NCBI GenBank assembly: GCA_937126915.1
Contig: CAKZLM010000040.1
Location: forward strand, 1 to 33,508
Direction: 5' to 3'
Length of the DNA: 33,508 nucleotides
Source of the DNA: an uncultured Alphaproteobacteria bacterium
GTDB taxonomy: Bacteria; Pseudomonadota; Alphaproteobacteria; Sphingomonadales; SMXR01
Below are positions 7,437-16,587 of the stretch, in pieces. The notes below the pieces were generated by a model. The model made no database searches. It saw only the letters and a list, made by a program, of their open reading frames with translations, and was not told the origin of the DNA. Made by a program: the position numbers and the translations under genes. The stretch's first letter is position 1. Every line of letters begins with the position of its first letter.

Positions 7437-9187
7437 ATATCTTTAACTATTTCAGCGACATTATCGAAAATGTCGTTAGCACATTAAGCCAATCAGGCGA
7501 TTTGCCTGAGGGTATGGACCTTAGTAAAATGTCGGTTGAAGCGCCGCGTGATAAATCACATGGCGATATCGCTGCTAATACGGCGATGGTGTTAACCAAG
7601 CAAGCGCGCCGTAACCCGCGCGAAATTGCCCAGTTGATCACTGATATGCTGTCCGAACATGAAGATGTTGAAAGCGTTGAAATTGCGGGACCTGGCTTCA
7701 TTAACATGCGCCTAAGCGATGGTTTTTGGCAGCGTCGTGTGCTTGAGATTTTAGCTGCAGGCACCGACTATGGTTCATCTACTATGGGTGATAATCAAAA
7801 GGTTAATGTTGAATATGTCTCTGCCAACCCAACGGGGCCTTTACATGTTGGTCACGTTCGTGGCGCGGTTTTTGGTGATGCCTTGGCAAATTTGCTTGCA
7901 AAAGCAGGTTATGATGTAACCAAAGAATATTATATCAATGATGCAGGATCGCAAATTGATACCTTGGCGCGTTCTGCCCACCTTCGTTATCAAGAAGCGC
8001 ACGGCCGCGACATTGGTGAAATTCCTGAAGGTCTTTATCCAGGTGATTATTTGATCAGCGTGGGGCAATATTTAAAAGAAACCTATGGCGATCAATATCT
8101 TGATAAAGATGAGGCTGAATGGTTGGCCTTGTTTAAGGATGAAGCCAGCAGCAAAATGATGGATTTGGTGCGTGAGGATCTTGCAGCGCTTGGCATTAAG
8201 CAAGATGTTTATTTCTCAGAAAAGTCGCTTCATGACACTGGTCGTATCAATGAGTGTATTGAAGAATTAACCGAAGCAGGTTTGATATATCAAGGTGTTT
8301 TAGAGCCGCCTAAAGGTAAAACCCCCGAAGACTGGGAACCGCGCCCTCAAACCCTTTTTAAAGCCACTGATTTTGGTGATGATATTGACCGAGCCTTGGT
8401 TAAAAGTGATGGGTCATACACCTATTTCGCAGCTGATATTGCTTATCACTTTGATAAGGTAAAGCGCGGCTTTATGCAGCAAATTGATGTGTTGGGTGCT
8501 GATCATGGTGGTTATGTAAAACGCTTGCAGGCGGCGGTTAAGGCCACATCCAACAATCAAGCATCGTTAGATGTGCGTTTGTGTCAAATGGTACGCTTGT
8601 TCCGTAATGGTGAACCTTTGAAAATGTCAAAACGTGCTGGTAACTTTGTCACCTTACGTGATTTGATCACAGAAGTTGGCCGTGATGTAACGCGCTTCAT
8701 TATGTTAACGCGTAAAAATGATGCCTCTTTGGATTTTGACTTTACCAAGGTGCAAGAACAATCAAAAGATAACCCAGTGTTTTATGTGCAATATGCCCAC
8801 GCTCGCGTTCATTCTGTTATGAAAAAGGCTGTGGTGGCATTTCCATCGCTTGATACCAGCGATGCGGCCTTGCAATCAGCGGATATTTCCTTGTTAACTG
8901 ACCCGTCTGAGTTGGACATGATCAAAAACATGGCCTCATGGCCACGTCTATTAGAGGCTGCTGCTGAGGCCCATGAGCCACATCGCATTGCCTTCTATCT
9001 TTATGATTTAGCGTCAGAATTGCACAGTCTTTGGAATAAGGGCAATGATCAGGTTGATTTACGCTTCATTATTGAAGATAATGAAGACATCACTAAAGCG
9101 CGTATGGCTTTGATTCGCTCGGTTGCTTTAGTGATTGCGTCTGGTTTATCAATTCTGGGCGTTGAACCCGTTGAGGAGATGCATTAA
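7433..9187 (+). CDS. argS: Arginine--tRNA ligase
   Basis: This 584-aa class Ia synthetase charges tRNA-Arg. The HIGH motif is H138-V-G-H141 in [15 protein letters not shown], and the second signature is K397-M-S-K-R. The N-terminal Arg-tRNA-synt additional domain (residues 1 to about 100, ending in [10 protein letters not shown]) and the C-terminal DALR anticodon domain ([12 protein letters not shown] onward) are complete, and length is usual. It overlaps dgt upstream by 4 nt and the SPOR gene downstream by 1 nt (TAATG), so the group is one operon. Confidence 0.97.
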   Translation: MNIFNYFSDIIENVVSTLSQSGDLPEGMDLSKMSVEAPRDKSHGDIAANTAMVLTKQARRNPREIAQLITDMLSEHEDVESVEIAGPGFINMRLSDGFWQRRVLEILAAGTDYGSSTMGDNQKVNVEYVSANPTGPLHVGHVRGAVFGDALANLLAKAGYDVTKEYYINDAGSQIDTLARSAHLRYQEAHGRDIGEIPEGLYPGDYLISVGQYLKETYGDQYLDKDEAEWLALFKDEASSKMMDLVREDLAALGIKQDVYFSEKSLHDTGRINECIEELTEAGLIYQGVLEPPKGKTPEDWEPRPQTLFKATDFGDDIDRALVKSDGSYTYFAADIAYHFDKVKRGFMQQIDVLGADHGGYVKRLQAAVKATSNNQASLDVRLCQMVRLFRNGEPLKMSKRAGNFVTLRDLITEVGRDVTRFIMLTRKNDASLDFDFTKVQEQSKDNPVFYVQYAHARVHSVMKKAVVAFPSLDTSDAALQSADISLLTDPSELDMIKNMASWPRLLEAAAEAHEPHRIAFYLYDLASELHSLWNKGNDQVDLRFIIEDNEDITKARMALIRSVALVIASGLSILGVEPVEEMH

Positions 9188-10116
9188 TGGTTGGCCAAGA
9201 TCGCCAAGATAATAGCACTGCAGACGAGGGAAATGCCCCTTGGTTGCAAGAGGTTCCTGAGGAAACCGATGTGTTGCTACAATCGGGCGGTCGTCCTATT
9301 GGAACCATTTTTATCAGCTTGATATTTTTGGGGGTTTTTACAGGGCTAATCTACTGGCTGTACAATAAAGCCAATGATGGCGCCCTTAGCGATGATGCCA
9401 TTCAGGTGGCCATTGTCAGCCCGCCAGATACACCGATAAAGGTAGAGCCTGAAGATCGTGGCGGCTTGCGAGTGCCAGACCGTGATAAGCTAATTTTTGA
9501 CGGCATTAGCGGCAAAAACGACAACCAAGTTGAAAATATTCAGCCAGTACCTGAACAACCCGTTGCGCGTCCTGTAGCGCAGGGTGAGCAAATCACCACC
9601 AATGCTGATGAAGGGACAAAAGAGGCGGAAAGCCAACCAGCGCCTAATACTCCAACCGTTGAAGATATGGTTGCTGAAATTAATGAGGGGTCAAGGGCGG
9701 AAAGTCCTGCATCGACAGCGACAAATCAAGCCCCTGCGGCAGATAATAACACCCAGCCTGTAGCAACATCGCCAACATCTAGCCCGCCTGTTGCGGCAAA
9801 GGTTGTTGAAGAAGAAGTGCTGCCGGCAACTGAGCCAACGGTAGCGTTACCTGCCATTCCTGAAGGTAGCTTCCTTATTCAACTTGGAGCATTTGGGAAA
9901 AAAGAAAGTGCTGAAGCAGCATGGATGAATTTTCAAGAGCGTTTCCCTGTGGCGTTACGTAATTTAAGCACCAATATCAGTGGGGTAAATATTGGCCGTA
10001 GCAATCAGTTGTATCGCCTACAGGCGGGGCCATTTGCCACTCGTTCATCGGCTGATCGAACATGTCGTACCATTAAAGACCAAAAGCAAGCGTGTATTGT
10101 CATCGCGCCAAAATAA
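9187..10116 (+). CDS. SPOR-domain inner-membrane protein
   Basis: This 309-aa bitopic protein has a short cytoplasmic N-terminus, one membrane helix (about residues 37-60, TIFISLIFLGVFTGLIYWLY), a long P/A/T/E-rich periplasmic linker (about 75-220) and a C-terminal SPOR domain (about 227-309, beginning SFLIQLGAFGKKESAEAAW and ending CRTIKDQKQACIVIAPK). SPOR domains bind denuded glycan strands at the division site, so this is probably a septal peptidoglycan-binding factor. Such a gene between argS and nagZ is standard in alphaproteobacteria. It overlaps the argS stop by 1 nt. Confidence 0.88.
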   Translation: MVGQDRQDNSTADEGNAPWLQEVPEETDVLLQSGGRPIGTIFISLIFLGVFTGLIYWLYNKANDGALSDDAIQVAIVSPPDTPIKVEPEDRGGLRVPDRDKLIFDGISGKNDNQVENIQPVPEQPVARPVAQGEQITTNADEGTKEAESQPAPNTPTVEDMVAEINEGSRAESPASTATNQAPAADNNTQPVATSPTSSPPVAAKVVEEEVLPATEPTVALPAIPEGSFLIQLGAFGKKESAEAAWMNFQERFPVALRNLSTNISGVNIGRSNQLYRLQAGPFATRSSADRTCRTIKDQKQACIVIAPK

Positions 10117-10146
10117 TAATCAAACACTAATCAGGGGCGGGGAAAC

Positions 10147-11178
10147 GTGACATCAATTCAATCTGCGATTTATGGCTGTGCCTCAACAAGCTTAAGCGAT
10201 GCTGAAAAATCATTCTTCAAAGAGAGCAACCCTGTTGGTCTAATACTGTTTGCGCGAAACATTGATAATCCCAATCAATTGAAGATGTTAGTTGATGAAT
10301 TTAAAGTAACTATTAGCCATGATCACCCCTTAATTTTGGTTGACCAAGAAGGCGGTCGTGTTCAACGTATGACCAGCCCTCATTGGCGTAAAGCTCCTGC
10401 TTTGGGGTTGTTTTCTGATCAAGATGCTGATTATGAAGCCATGGCGAAAAAGGCGCTTGATCACAATATTCGTTTATTAGCCCGTGATTTGGTTGAGGTG
10501 GGCATCAATGTAGATTGCTTGCCTTTGCTTGATGTTATTATGGATGGTGCTGATAATATTATTGGTGACCGCGCCTTTGGCTCAAATCCTGACATTGTTA
10601 GCAAATATGGCAAAGTGGTGATTGATGCTTTGTTGGATGAGGGGGTTTTGCCGATCATAAAACACATTCCAGGGCACGGCCGTGCTATGGTTGATAGTCA
10701 CCTTGATTTGCCGGTTGTGGCAGCCACTTTGGAAGACCTTGTGGAAACTGATTTTAAGCCTTTTAAAGCACTATCAGATGCCCCTTTAGCAATGACCGCG
10801 CATATTATTTATCAGGCCATTGATCCCGATAACTGCGCTACTCAGTCCTCTGCGGTTATTCAAGAGATTATCCGTGATCATATAGGCTTTTCGGGGCTTT
10901 TAATGTCAGATGATTTGAGCATGAAAGCTTTAAAAGGGTCCATGGCTGAGCGATCATTGCGTTCTTTAGAGGCGGGTATTGATCTATTGCTTCATTGTAA
11001 TGGTGATATGGCTGAAATGCAGGATATCGCTAGTGTTGCAAGGCCGCTTAGTATTGAGCAAGTTGAAAAGCTTATTGCCATGCATAACCAAACCAATTCA
11101 GGCAGTGATCAATCCACGGACATTTTGTTGAATGATTATCATTCATTGGCAGAAACCCTTGGTATCGAGCCGCAATAG
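10147..11178 (+). CDS. nagZ: Beta-N-acetylhexosaminidase (NagZ, glycoside hydrolase family 3)
   Basis: This 343-aa cytoplasmic enzyme removes GlcNAc from anhydro-muropeptides in peptidoglycan recycling. Motifs are LVDQEGGRVQRM, the GH3 NagZ signature KHIPGHGRAMVDSH (K172-H173, with the flexible-loop Asp-Ser-His), and SDDLSMKAL with the nucleophile in the D255-D256 pair. The start is a GTG at 10147 with GGGGCGGGG just upstream, a strong purine-rich ribosome site; no suitable ATG lies nearby. It follows the SPOR gene by 30 nt and precedes the S2P-like gene by 21 nt. Confidence 0.95.
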   Translation: MTSIQSAIYGCASTSLSDAEKSFFKESNPVGLILFARNIDNPNQLKMLVDEFKVTISHDHPLILVDQEGGRVQRMTSPHWRKAPALGLFSDQDADYEAMAKKALDHNIRLLARDLVEVGINVDCLPLLDVIMDGADNIIGDRAFGSNPDIVSKYGKVVIDALLDEGVLPIIKHIPGHGRAMVDSHLDLPVVAATLEDLVETDFKPFKALSDAPLAMTAHIIYQAIDPDNCATQSSAVIQEIIRDHIGFSGLLMSDDLSMKALKGSMAERSLRSLEAGIDLLLHCNGDMAEMQDIASVARPLSIEQVEKLIAMHNQTNSGSDQSTDILLNDYHSLAETLGIEPQ

Positions 11179-11199
11179 CGCTTAAAAGTTAGGTTAACC

Positions 11200-11880
11200 A
11201 TGTTAGAGCAAATGATACAATCATTATTGGTTTGGGTGTTACCAGCCTTTTTAGTGGCAACGTCGCGCGAAGCTTTTCGCAATCAAGTGATATATTGGAT
11301 GGGGGATAATACCCCAAAAGCAGAAGATCGCCTTGGTTTTGCCCTCACCAAACAAATTGATCCAATGGGCACCATCGCGGCCCCCGTAATTATGTCTTTG
11401 TCAAGTGGGCCACCGCTTGCGTGGGGACTAAAAACACCTATTAAACCTAGCAATTATAAAGGTAATAAAAAATTAGCGGCTATATTAGTAGCTCTTTCTG
11501 GATCAGCTTTTTGTTTGGTGGTGGCTTTTTTGACTATGCTCATTTTACCGCTGTTTGCTGATCTTATTCCTAACTTTATGGCTGACTGGTTGCTGAACAA
11601 CATCAGTAATTTTATTTTTCTTAATTGTGTGTTGGCGATCTTCCATTTGTGGCCGATTTTACCGCTTGATGGCGGTTGGATTGTGTCTGCGCTTCTGCCG
11701 CATAATATGGCGGCTAAATATCAGCAAATTGAAGAGTATGGCATTTTAATTTTGGTGGTCATCATTATGATTTTGCCAGTTATGCGCCAATATATAGGTG
11801 TAAATATTCCACTAGATCAATGGCTTTTATGGCAACCCGCTTATGATTTATTTAATCTATTGCGTTCTGTGGCGCTATAA
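11200..11880 (+). CDS. Site-2-protease (M50) homologue lacking zinc-binding histidines
   Basis: This 226-aa membrane protein follows the bacterial M50B/S2P plan closely: a first helix, then SREAFRNQVIYWMGDNTPK, then IDPMGTIAAPVIM, PLAWGLKTPIKPSNYKGNKK, LAAILVALSGS, FHLWPILPLDGGW and YGILILVVIIMI. In active members the first block is HExxH followed by a xGD turn; here it reads R23-E24-A-F-R27, so both zinc histidines are arginines while E24 and the later D157 of LDGG are kept. The substitutions are seen directly; loss of protease activity is inferred. The reading frame is intact and base use matches the neighbours, so it is a maintained gene. It lies between nagZ and scpA (gaps of 21 and 15 nt) in the same operon. 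Confidence 0.85.
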   Translation: MLEQMIQSLLVWVLPAFLVATSREAFRNQVIYWMGDNTPKAEDRLGFALTKQIDPMGTIAAPVIMSLSSGPPLAWGLKTPIKPSNYKGNKKLAAILVALSGSAFCLVVAFLTMLILPLFADLIPNFMADWLLNNISNFIFLNCVLAIFHLWPILPLDGGWIVSALLPHNMAAKYQQIEEYGILILVVIIMILPVMRQYIGVNIPLDQWLLWQPAYDLFNLLRSVAL

Positions 11881-11895
11881 GGGAAACTAGCCATT

Positions 11896-12708
11896 ATGAC
11901 GCAATCCAATGAAACATTAAATTTTGAAGATCCGGTTCGCACCGCGCCTGAACTTGATGATCCTCATAAATTGGTCTTGAACCTTGAAGGTTTTGAAGGT
12001 CCGTTGGATGTGTTATTAACCCTAGCTCGTGCGCAAAAGGTTGATTTGTCACAAATCTCGATGGTGGAACTGGTTGAGCAATATTTGGTGTTTGTGGCTG
12101 AGGCTAAAAGATTACGCCTAGAATTAGCGGCTGATTATTTGGTGATGGCTGCATGGCTTGCTTATCTTAAATCACGACTATTAATTCCGCGCGATGAAGA
12201 GGAAGAAGGCCCAAGTGCTGAAGAATTGGCCCTTAGACTACAGCTTCGTCTTCAACGCCTTGAAGCCATGCGTGAGGCGGGGGCGCGCCTGATGTCACGC
12301 AATGTACTAGGGCGTGATGTGTTTAAGCGTGGGGACCCACAAAATGTGGTTGTTTTAAAAACCGCCGCTTATGACGTGACCCTATATGAACTGTTAAAAG
12401 CCTATGCAGAACAACGGGTTAAAACCAGTGTTAGCAGCTTAAAAATTGCCATCCGCCCTGTGATGCCACTGGAAGATGCCCTAAATCGTTTATCCCACTT
12501 ATTGGGAACAAAGGTTGATTGGTGCAGCTTGGAAGATTTTTTACCAAAAGATAAGACAGACAATCAATATCGCAAATCAGCACTTGCCAGTATGTTTGCT
12601 GCTAGTTTAGAACTAGCACGGCAGGGAAAAGCTGATATCAGTCAAAACAAAACCTATGGCCCCTTGTTTTTAAAACCAAAAGCAGGCCGCGATGATGACA
12701 TTGACTAA
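11896..12708 (+). CDS. scpA: Segregation and condensation protein A (kleisin)
   Basis: This 270-aa protein is the kleisin subunit of the bacterial Smc-ScpAB condensin. The conserved N-terminal block LEGFEGPLDVLLTLARAQKV is followed by DLSQISMVELVEQYL, LELAADYLVMAAWLAYLKSR (the Smc neck-binding helix) and a C-terminal winged-helix part (ASMFAASLELARQGKADISQ). Its stop is inside the first copy of a 23-bp tandem duplication that also carries the scpB start. The smc gene is not in the window. Confidence 0.95.
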   Translation: MTQSNETLNFEDPVRTAPELDDPHKLVLNLEGFEGPLDVLLTLARAQKVDLSQISMVELVEQYLVFVAEAKRLRLELAADYLVMAAWLAYLKSRLLIPRDEEEEGPSAEELALRLQLRLQRLEAMREAGARLMSRNVLGRDVFKRGDPQNVVVLKTAAYDVTLYELLKAYAEQRVKTSVSSLKIAIRPVMPLEDALNRLSHLLGTKVDWCSLEDFLPKDKTDNQYRKSALASMFAASLELARQGKADISQNKTYGPLFLKPKAGRDDDID

Positions 12709-12749
12709 TCTGTGGTAAATATGGGGACTAATCTGAGGAAAATATGGGT
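12704..12749 (+). repeat. 23-bp tandem duplication across the scpA/scpB junction
   Basis: Two adjacent copies, 12704-12726 and 12727-12749, match at 20 of 23 positions. Each has ACTAATCTG, a GG-containing purine run and AATATGGG. The first copy contains the scpA stop (12706-12708); the second supplies the AGGAAA ribosome site and the ATG of scpB at 12744. The ATG of the first copy (12721) opens a 10-codon frame whose TGA (12751-12753) overlaps a second in-frame scpB ATG at 12750. Confidence 0.85.
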
Positions 12750-13520
12750 ATGAGTGATCAACAAACAGAAGAAGAGGGTATTGTAAATGCCCCTGAATCA
12801 GAAAGGCCTTATGACGAAAGTGCGATTGAGCATCGTCGTATGATAGAGGCTTTGTTGTTTGCCTCATCCGAACCCTTATCCGTTGGTCAAATTGCCTCGC
12901 GTTTACCTGAGGATGCTGATATTGAGGCGCATATAACAGACTTGGTTGAGGATTTTGCCAATCGTGGAGTACAATTGGTGGAAGTTGGGGGGAAATGGCA
13001 ATTTAGAACCGCCCCGGATTTGTCCTTTCTTTTGCGTCGTGAAATGGAGGAACAACGTAAATTATCCCGTGCGGGCGTTGAGACACTGGCCATTATTGCG
13101 TATCATCAGCCGGTAACTCGTGCGGAAATTGAAGAAATACGTGGTGTTAGCATATCCAAGGGCACTATGGATGTTTTAATTGAGGCTGGCTGGATGCGCC
13201 CCATGGGCCGCCGACGCACTCCCGGGCGCCCAATGACTTATGGCACCACCGAAGAATTTTTGGTGCATTTTGGCCTAAGTGATATCAAGGACTTACCTGG
13301 TATTGAAGAGCTGAAAGCCGCTGGATTATTAGACAGTGTTGATATTGCGCTTGATAAAATGGGCGATGATATTCTTGATGTCGCCCGTGATGATAGCCAA
13401 ATGGATTTAGAAGAGGCCATCGCGGCAAAATTAAAAGAGAAAACTGAGGAATTGGTGGGGGGTGATATTTTTGACCCCGCAACCGATCAAGAAGTGGGGG
13501 ATGATGATCCACTTTATTAA
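12744..13520 (+). CDS. scpB: Segregation and condensation protein B
   Basis: This 258-aa partner of ScpA forms a dimer of winged-helix proteins that binds the ScpA kleisin in the Smc complex. Family marks are HRRMIEALLFASSEPLSVGQ near residue 30, RREMEEQRKLSRAGVETLAI, AYHQPVTRAEIEEIRGV and GRRRTPGRPMTYGTTEEFLVHFGL. The acidic C-terminus (from about residue 205) is variable in the family. Either ATG 12744 or ATG 12750 may be used. AGGAAA is very close to the first (about 4 nt) and better spaced for the second (about 10 nt), so 12750 is a real alternative. Confidence 0.95.
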   Translation: MGMSDQQTEEEGIVNAPESERPYDESAIEHRRMIEALLFASSEPLSVGQIASRLPEDADIEAHITDLVEDFANRGVQLVEVGGKWQFRTAPDLSFLLRREMEEQRKLSRAGVETLAIIAYHQPVTRAEIEEIRGVSISKGTMDVLIEAGWMRPMGRRRTPGRPMTYGTTEEFLVHFGLSDIKDLPGIEELKAAGLLDSVDIALDKMGDDILDVARDDSQMDLEEAIAAKLKEKTEELVGGDIFDPATDQEVGDDDPLY

Positions 13521-13550
13521 ATAAAGCTGGATTATGATAGAATTAGCGCT

Positions 13551-13591
13551 TGGTGTTTTGGGAAATATTAGATAATCTCGCCCAAACACCA
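13551..13591 (+). other. Inverted repeat between scpB and tatA
   Basis: The arms TGGTGTTTTGGG (13551-13562) and CCCAAACACCA (13581-13591) pair over 11 bp with one bulged T and an 18-nt loop. Directly after it is a small ATCAA/TTGAT hairpin (13591-13604) followed by AATTTT. There is no clear T run behind the large hairpin. It may be a weak terminator or an mRNA processing or stability element that separates tatABC expression from scpAB. Confidence 0.5.
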
Positions 13592-13622
13592 TCAAGCATT
13601 TGATAATTTTGGGAGAAACATA

Positions 13623-13859
13623 ATGGGTTTAAGCTTACCACAAATTTTAATCGTTGTGGCTTTATTGATCTTGCTTTTTGGTCGTGGCAAAATTTCCGCT
13701 CTGATGGGTGATGTTGCTAAGGGTATAAACGCCTTTAAATCTGGCCTTAAAGATGGTGGTGATGAAAAAGCTGATGATGACAAGGAAGAACCTAAGGTTA
13801 TTTCTGCCCAAAAGTCAGAAACAGTTTCTTCTGAAAAAGAAAAATCAAAAGCCGACTAA
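13623..13859 (+). CDS. tatA: Sec-independent protein translocase TatA
   Basis: This 78-aa protein forms the pore-like oligomer of the twin-arginine translocase. It has one short membrane helix (about residues 7-22, [14 protein letters not shown]), the F-G hinge in [18 protein letters not shown], an amphipathic helix to about residue 42, and a charged, disordered C-terminus. GGGAGA is about 7 nt upstream of the ATG. It is followed by tatB and tatC in the standard order. Confidence 0.93.
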   Translation: MGLSLPQILIVVALLILLFGRGKISALMGDVAKGINAFKSGLKDGGDEKADDDKEEPKVISAQKSETVSSEKEKSKAD

Positions 13860-13890
13860 GTTTCTCACCCTTTAAAACGGAATCTTTTTC

Positions 13891-14508
13891 ATGTTTGATA
13901 TTGGTTGGTCAGAAATGTTGGTGCTGGCTGCCCTGACAATCATTGTTGTGGGGCCAAAAGACCTGCCAAAAGTGATGCGCACTGTTGCAGGTTTTATTCG
14001 TAAAATTAGGAGTTTTTCCAACAGCTTTATGGGCAGCATTGACCAAATGGCCCGTGACGCTGAATTGGAAGAGTTGCGCAAGAACGCCACCATTAACGCT
14101 AAAACCCCTGAACAAATTATGAAAGAAGCTGTTGACCCTGACGAGGAAATGGCTGATGCCTTCAGTGATTACAAGAATAATACCAAGGCTGACAATTTGA
14201 TGCAGCAAATGGTTGATGATGACTTGAAGCCGTTGGAAAGTAAAGAAGCAGGCACCGACAAGGGGGAAGGTAGCACTAAGAAGGCAACCTCGAATGCTGG
14301 TTCAAATAAAAAAACGTCAACACCTAAAAAGACGGCAGCAAAGAATACGACAAAGGTGACGTCAACAAAGAAGAGTGCTGCTAAAGCCAAAACGAAGGCG
14401 CCATCAAATTCAGGTAAAAGTGCTGTGACTAAGTCTAGATCAAAAAAAACACCTGCGACTAGGGCATCAACGAAGTCATCTAAAGGTACAAAAGGGGATA
14501 AAGCATGA
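13891..14508 (+). CDS. tatB: Sec-independent protein translocase TatB with lysine-rich tail
   Basis: This 205-aa protein is the TatB subunit that, with TatC, receives twin-arginine precursors. The N-terminal part is standard: MFDIGWSEMLVLAALTIIVV with one membrane helix, the VGPKDLPKVMRTV hinge and amphipathic helix, and a charged helix to about residue 75. From about residue 127 to the end the protein is a K/T/S/A-rich low-complexity tail with many KK and KS pairs, reminiscent of histone H1 tails. TatB C-termini vary in length and are often dispensable. The last 4 nt overlap the tatC start (ATGA). Confidence 0.9.
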   Translation: MFDIGWSEMLVLAALTIIVVGPKDLPKVMRTVAGFIRKIRSFSNSFMGSIDQMARDAELEELRKNATINAKTPEQIMKEAVDPDEEMADAFSDYKNNTKADNLMQQMVDDDLKPLESKEAGTDKGEGSTKKATSNAGSNKKTSTPKKTAAKNTTKVTSTKKSAAKAKTKAPSNSGKSAVTKSRSKKTPATRASTKSSKGTKGDKA

Positions 14509-15281
14509 GCCTTACCCCAGAAGATGATAAAGCGCCCTTGATTGAGCATTTAATTGAATTGCGTGGTCGTTTGTTAAAAGCTGCGTTGGCTATCATCATT
14601 GCTTTTGCTGGTTGTTTATATGTGGCCGATAATATTTATGCCTTTTTGGTTAAGCCCTATGCCAATGCGGTTGCAGGGCAGGCTGATAAACGCATGATAT
14701 ACACCGCCATGCATGAGGCCTTTGTGGTTGAATTAAAAGTGGCTTTTTTTGCAGCTATGATGTTGACCTTTCCTGTTATAGCCGTACAAATTTATAAATT
14801 TGTGGCACCAGGCCTTTATAAAAATGAACGCCGCGCCTTTTTACCGTTTTTGGTTGCCACGCCTGTGTTGTTCGCAACCGGCGCCGCGTTGGTCTATTAT
14901 ATGGTTATTCCAATGGCGTGGCAGTTTTTCTTGGGTTTTGAAACCACAGGCGGGGACAGCGCCTTACCCATTGTCCTAGAAGCAAAAGTAGGGGAATATC
15001 TTTCACTGGTAATGACCTTGATTTTTGCCTTCGGTTTAAGTTTCCAGTTGCCCGTTATTTTGGTTCTTTTGGCCCGCGTTGGCTTTGTCACATCACAAGG
15101 CCTTAAAGAAAAACGCAAGTATGCCATCGTCTTAACCTTTGCTGCTGCGGCCTTTTTAACCCCGCCTGACGTTATTAGCCAAGTGGCCTTGGGTATTCCT
15201 ATTTTAATCTTGTATGAATTATCAATCCTCGCTATTCGTATGGTCGAGAATAAACGTAAGGCGGAAGAAGAAGCCGTCTAG
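14505..15281 (+). CDS. tatC: Sec-independent protein translocase TatC
   Basis: This 258-aa membrane protein is the receptor core of the Tat translocase and reads the twin-arginine signal. Marks are the N-terminal LIEHLIELRGRLLKA, the periplasmic loop with FVVELKVAFFAAMMLTFPV, FVAPGLYKNERRAFLPF, and the late FLTPPDVISQVALGIPILIL. Six hydrophobic segments are visible, as expected. It is translationally coupled to tatB by a 4-nt overlap and followed 33 nt later by serS. Confidence 0.96.
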   Translation: MSLTPEDDKAPLIEHLIELRGRLLKAALAIIIAFAGCLYVADNIYAFLVKPYANAVAGQADKRMIYTAMHEAFVVELKVAFFAAMMLTFPVIAVQIYKFVAPGLYKNERRAFLPFLVATPVLFATGAALVYYMVIPMAWQFFLGFETTGGDSALPIVLEAKVGEYLSLVMTLIFAFGLSFQLPVILVLLARVGFVTSQGLKEKRKYAIVLTFAAAAFLTPPDVISQVALGIPILILYELSILAIRMVENKRKAEEEAV

Positions 15282-15314
15282 CCTGAAAAATAAAGAAAAG
15301 AATGGTTCAGTATC

Positions 15315-16586
15315 ATGTTTGATTTAAAAGCAATTCGTGAAAATCCAGCCGCCTTTGATGCTGGTTTGGCTCGTCGAGGTCTTGAGGGGCAGTCGTCTGA
15401 AATTCTAGCCTTAGACGAAAAACGTCGTGAATTGATGACGGTAGCTCAAGAAAAACAAGCGCGCCGCAATGAGGCCTCGCGCGAAATTGGCAAGATTAAA
15501 TCGCAAGGCGGTGATGCTGATGCTATAATGAAAGAAGTTGCTGGCCTAAAGAACGAATTAGCTGACCTTGAGGTGGAAGAAAAACGCCTTGGGGAAGAGA
15601 TAAATGATATTCTTTGCCGCATACCAAATATTCCACATTCAGAAGTGCCAGAGGGTAAAGATGAAAGTGATAATGTGGAAGTTCGCACCCATGGTGACAT
15701 TCCATCATTTGATTTTGAGCCAAAACGCCATTTTGACATTGGTGAAGGTTTAGGTTTGATGGATTTCGAAACGGCCGCTGAAATATCTGGCTCTCGTTTC
15801 GTTATATTGAAAGATAAATTGGCAAGGCTCTCACGTGCTTTGGGTCAGTTTATGCTTGATTTACATACTGACACTCATGGCTACCGTGAAATGCAAACAC
15901 CATGCTTGGTGAAGTCAGACGCCCTTTTCGGTACAGGTCAATTACCTAAGTTTGAAGATGATTTGTTTAAAACGACAGCTGATCATTGGTTGATCCCAAC
16001 TGCCGAGGTTACCTTAACCAATCTTGGACGTGGTCAAATTATACCAACTGAAGATTTACCCCTGCGTTATACCGCTTTGACTCAATGTTTTCGTGCTGAA
16101 GCAGGGGCAGCAGGTCGTGATACCCGTGGTATGATCCGTCAGCATCAGTTTGATAAGGTTGAATTGGTAACGGTTACAACAGAAGACAAGGCCTTAGCAG
16201 AACTTGATTATATGACTAATGCGGCAGAGGAAGTGCTTAAACGCCTTGGCTTATCATATCGCGTGGTAATGCTTTGCACAGGTGACATGGGCTTTTCAGC
16301 ACAAAAAACCTTTGATATTGAAGTTTGGTTACCAGGTGAAAACCAATATCGCGAAATATCATCTTGTTCGGTTTGTGGCGATTTCCAAGCGCGCCGCATG
16401 AACATGCGTCACCGCCCTAAGGGTGAGAAGAAAACAGAATTTGCCACCACTCTTAATGGCTCTGGCGTTGCTGTGGGCCGGGCTTTGGTGGCTGTCTTAG
16501 AAAACTATCAACAAGCGGATGGCTCTGTCATTATTCCAGAAGCACTACGTCCTTATATGAATGGATTAGAGGTTTTAACGAAATAA
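15315..16586 (+). CDS. serS: Serine--tRNA ligase
   Basis: This 423-aa class II synthetase charges tRNA-Ser and tRNA-Sec. The N-terminal long coiled-coil arm that grips the tRNA variable loop spans about residues 25-105. Motif 2 is [20 protein letters not shown] and motif 3 is [20 protein letters not shown], and [13 protein letters not shown] is the family's conserved loop. Length is usual. The [11 protein letters not shown] start is the family standard, although no clear ribosome site precedes it. surE follows 1 nt after the stop. Confidence 0.97.
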   Translation: MFDLKAIRENPAAFDAGLARRGLEGQSSEILALDEKRRELMTVAQEKQARRNEASREIGKIKSQGGDADAIMKEVAGLKNELADLEVEEKRLGEEINDILCRIPNIPHSEVPEGKDESDNVEVRTHGDIPSFDFEPKRHFDIGEGLGLMDFETAAEISGSRFVILKDKLARLSRALGQFMLDLHTDTHGYREMQTPCLVKSDALFGTGQLPKFEDDLFKTTADHWLIPTAEVTLTNLGRGQIIPTEDLPLRYTALTQCFRAEAGAAGRDTRGMIRQHQFDKVELVTVTTEDKALAELDYMTNAAEEVLKRLGLSYRVVMLCTGDMGFSAQKTFDIEVWLPGENQYREISSCSVCGDFQARRMNMRHRPKGEKKTEFATTLNGSGVAVGRALVAVLENYQQADGSVIIPEALRPYMNGLEVLTK

Positions 16587-16587
16587 C

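Noticed and set aside
14169-14549. A 126-codon minus-strand frame opposite tatB.
   Set aside because: Its V/F/L-rich translation is the complement of the lysine-rich tatB tail, and it runs into tatC.
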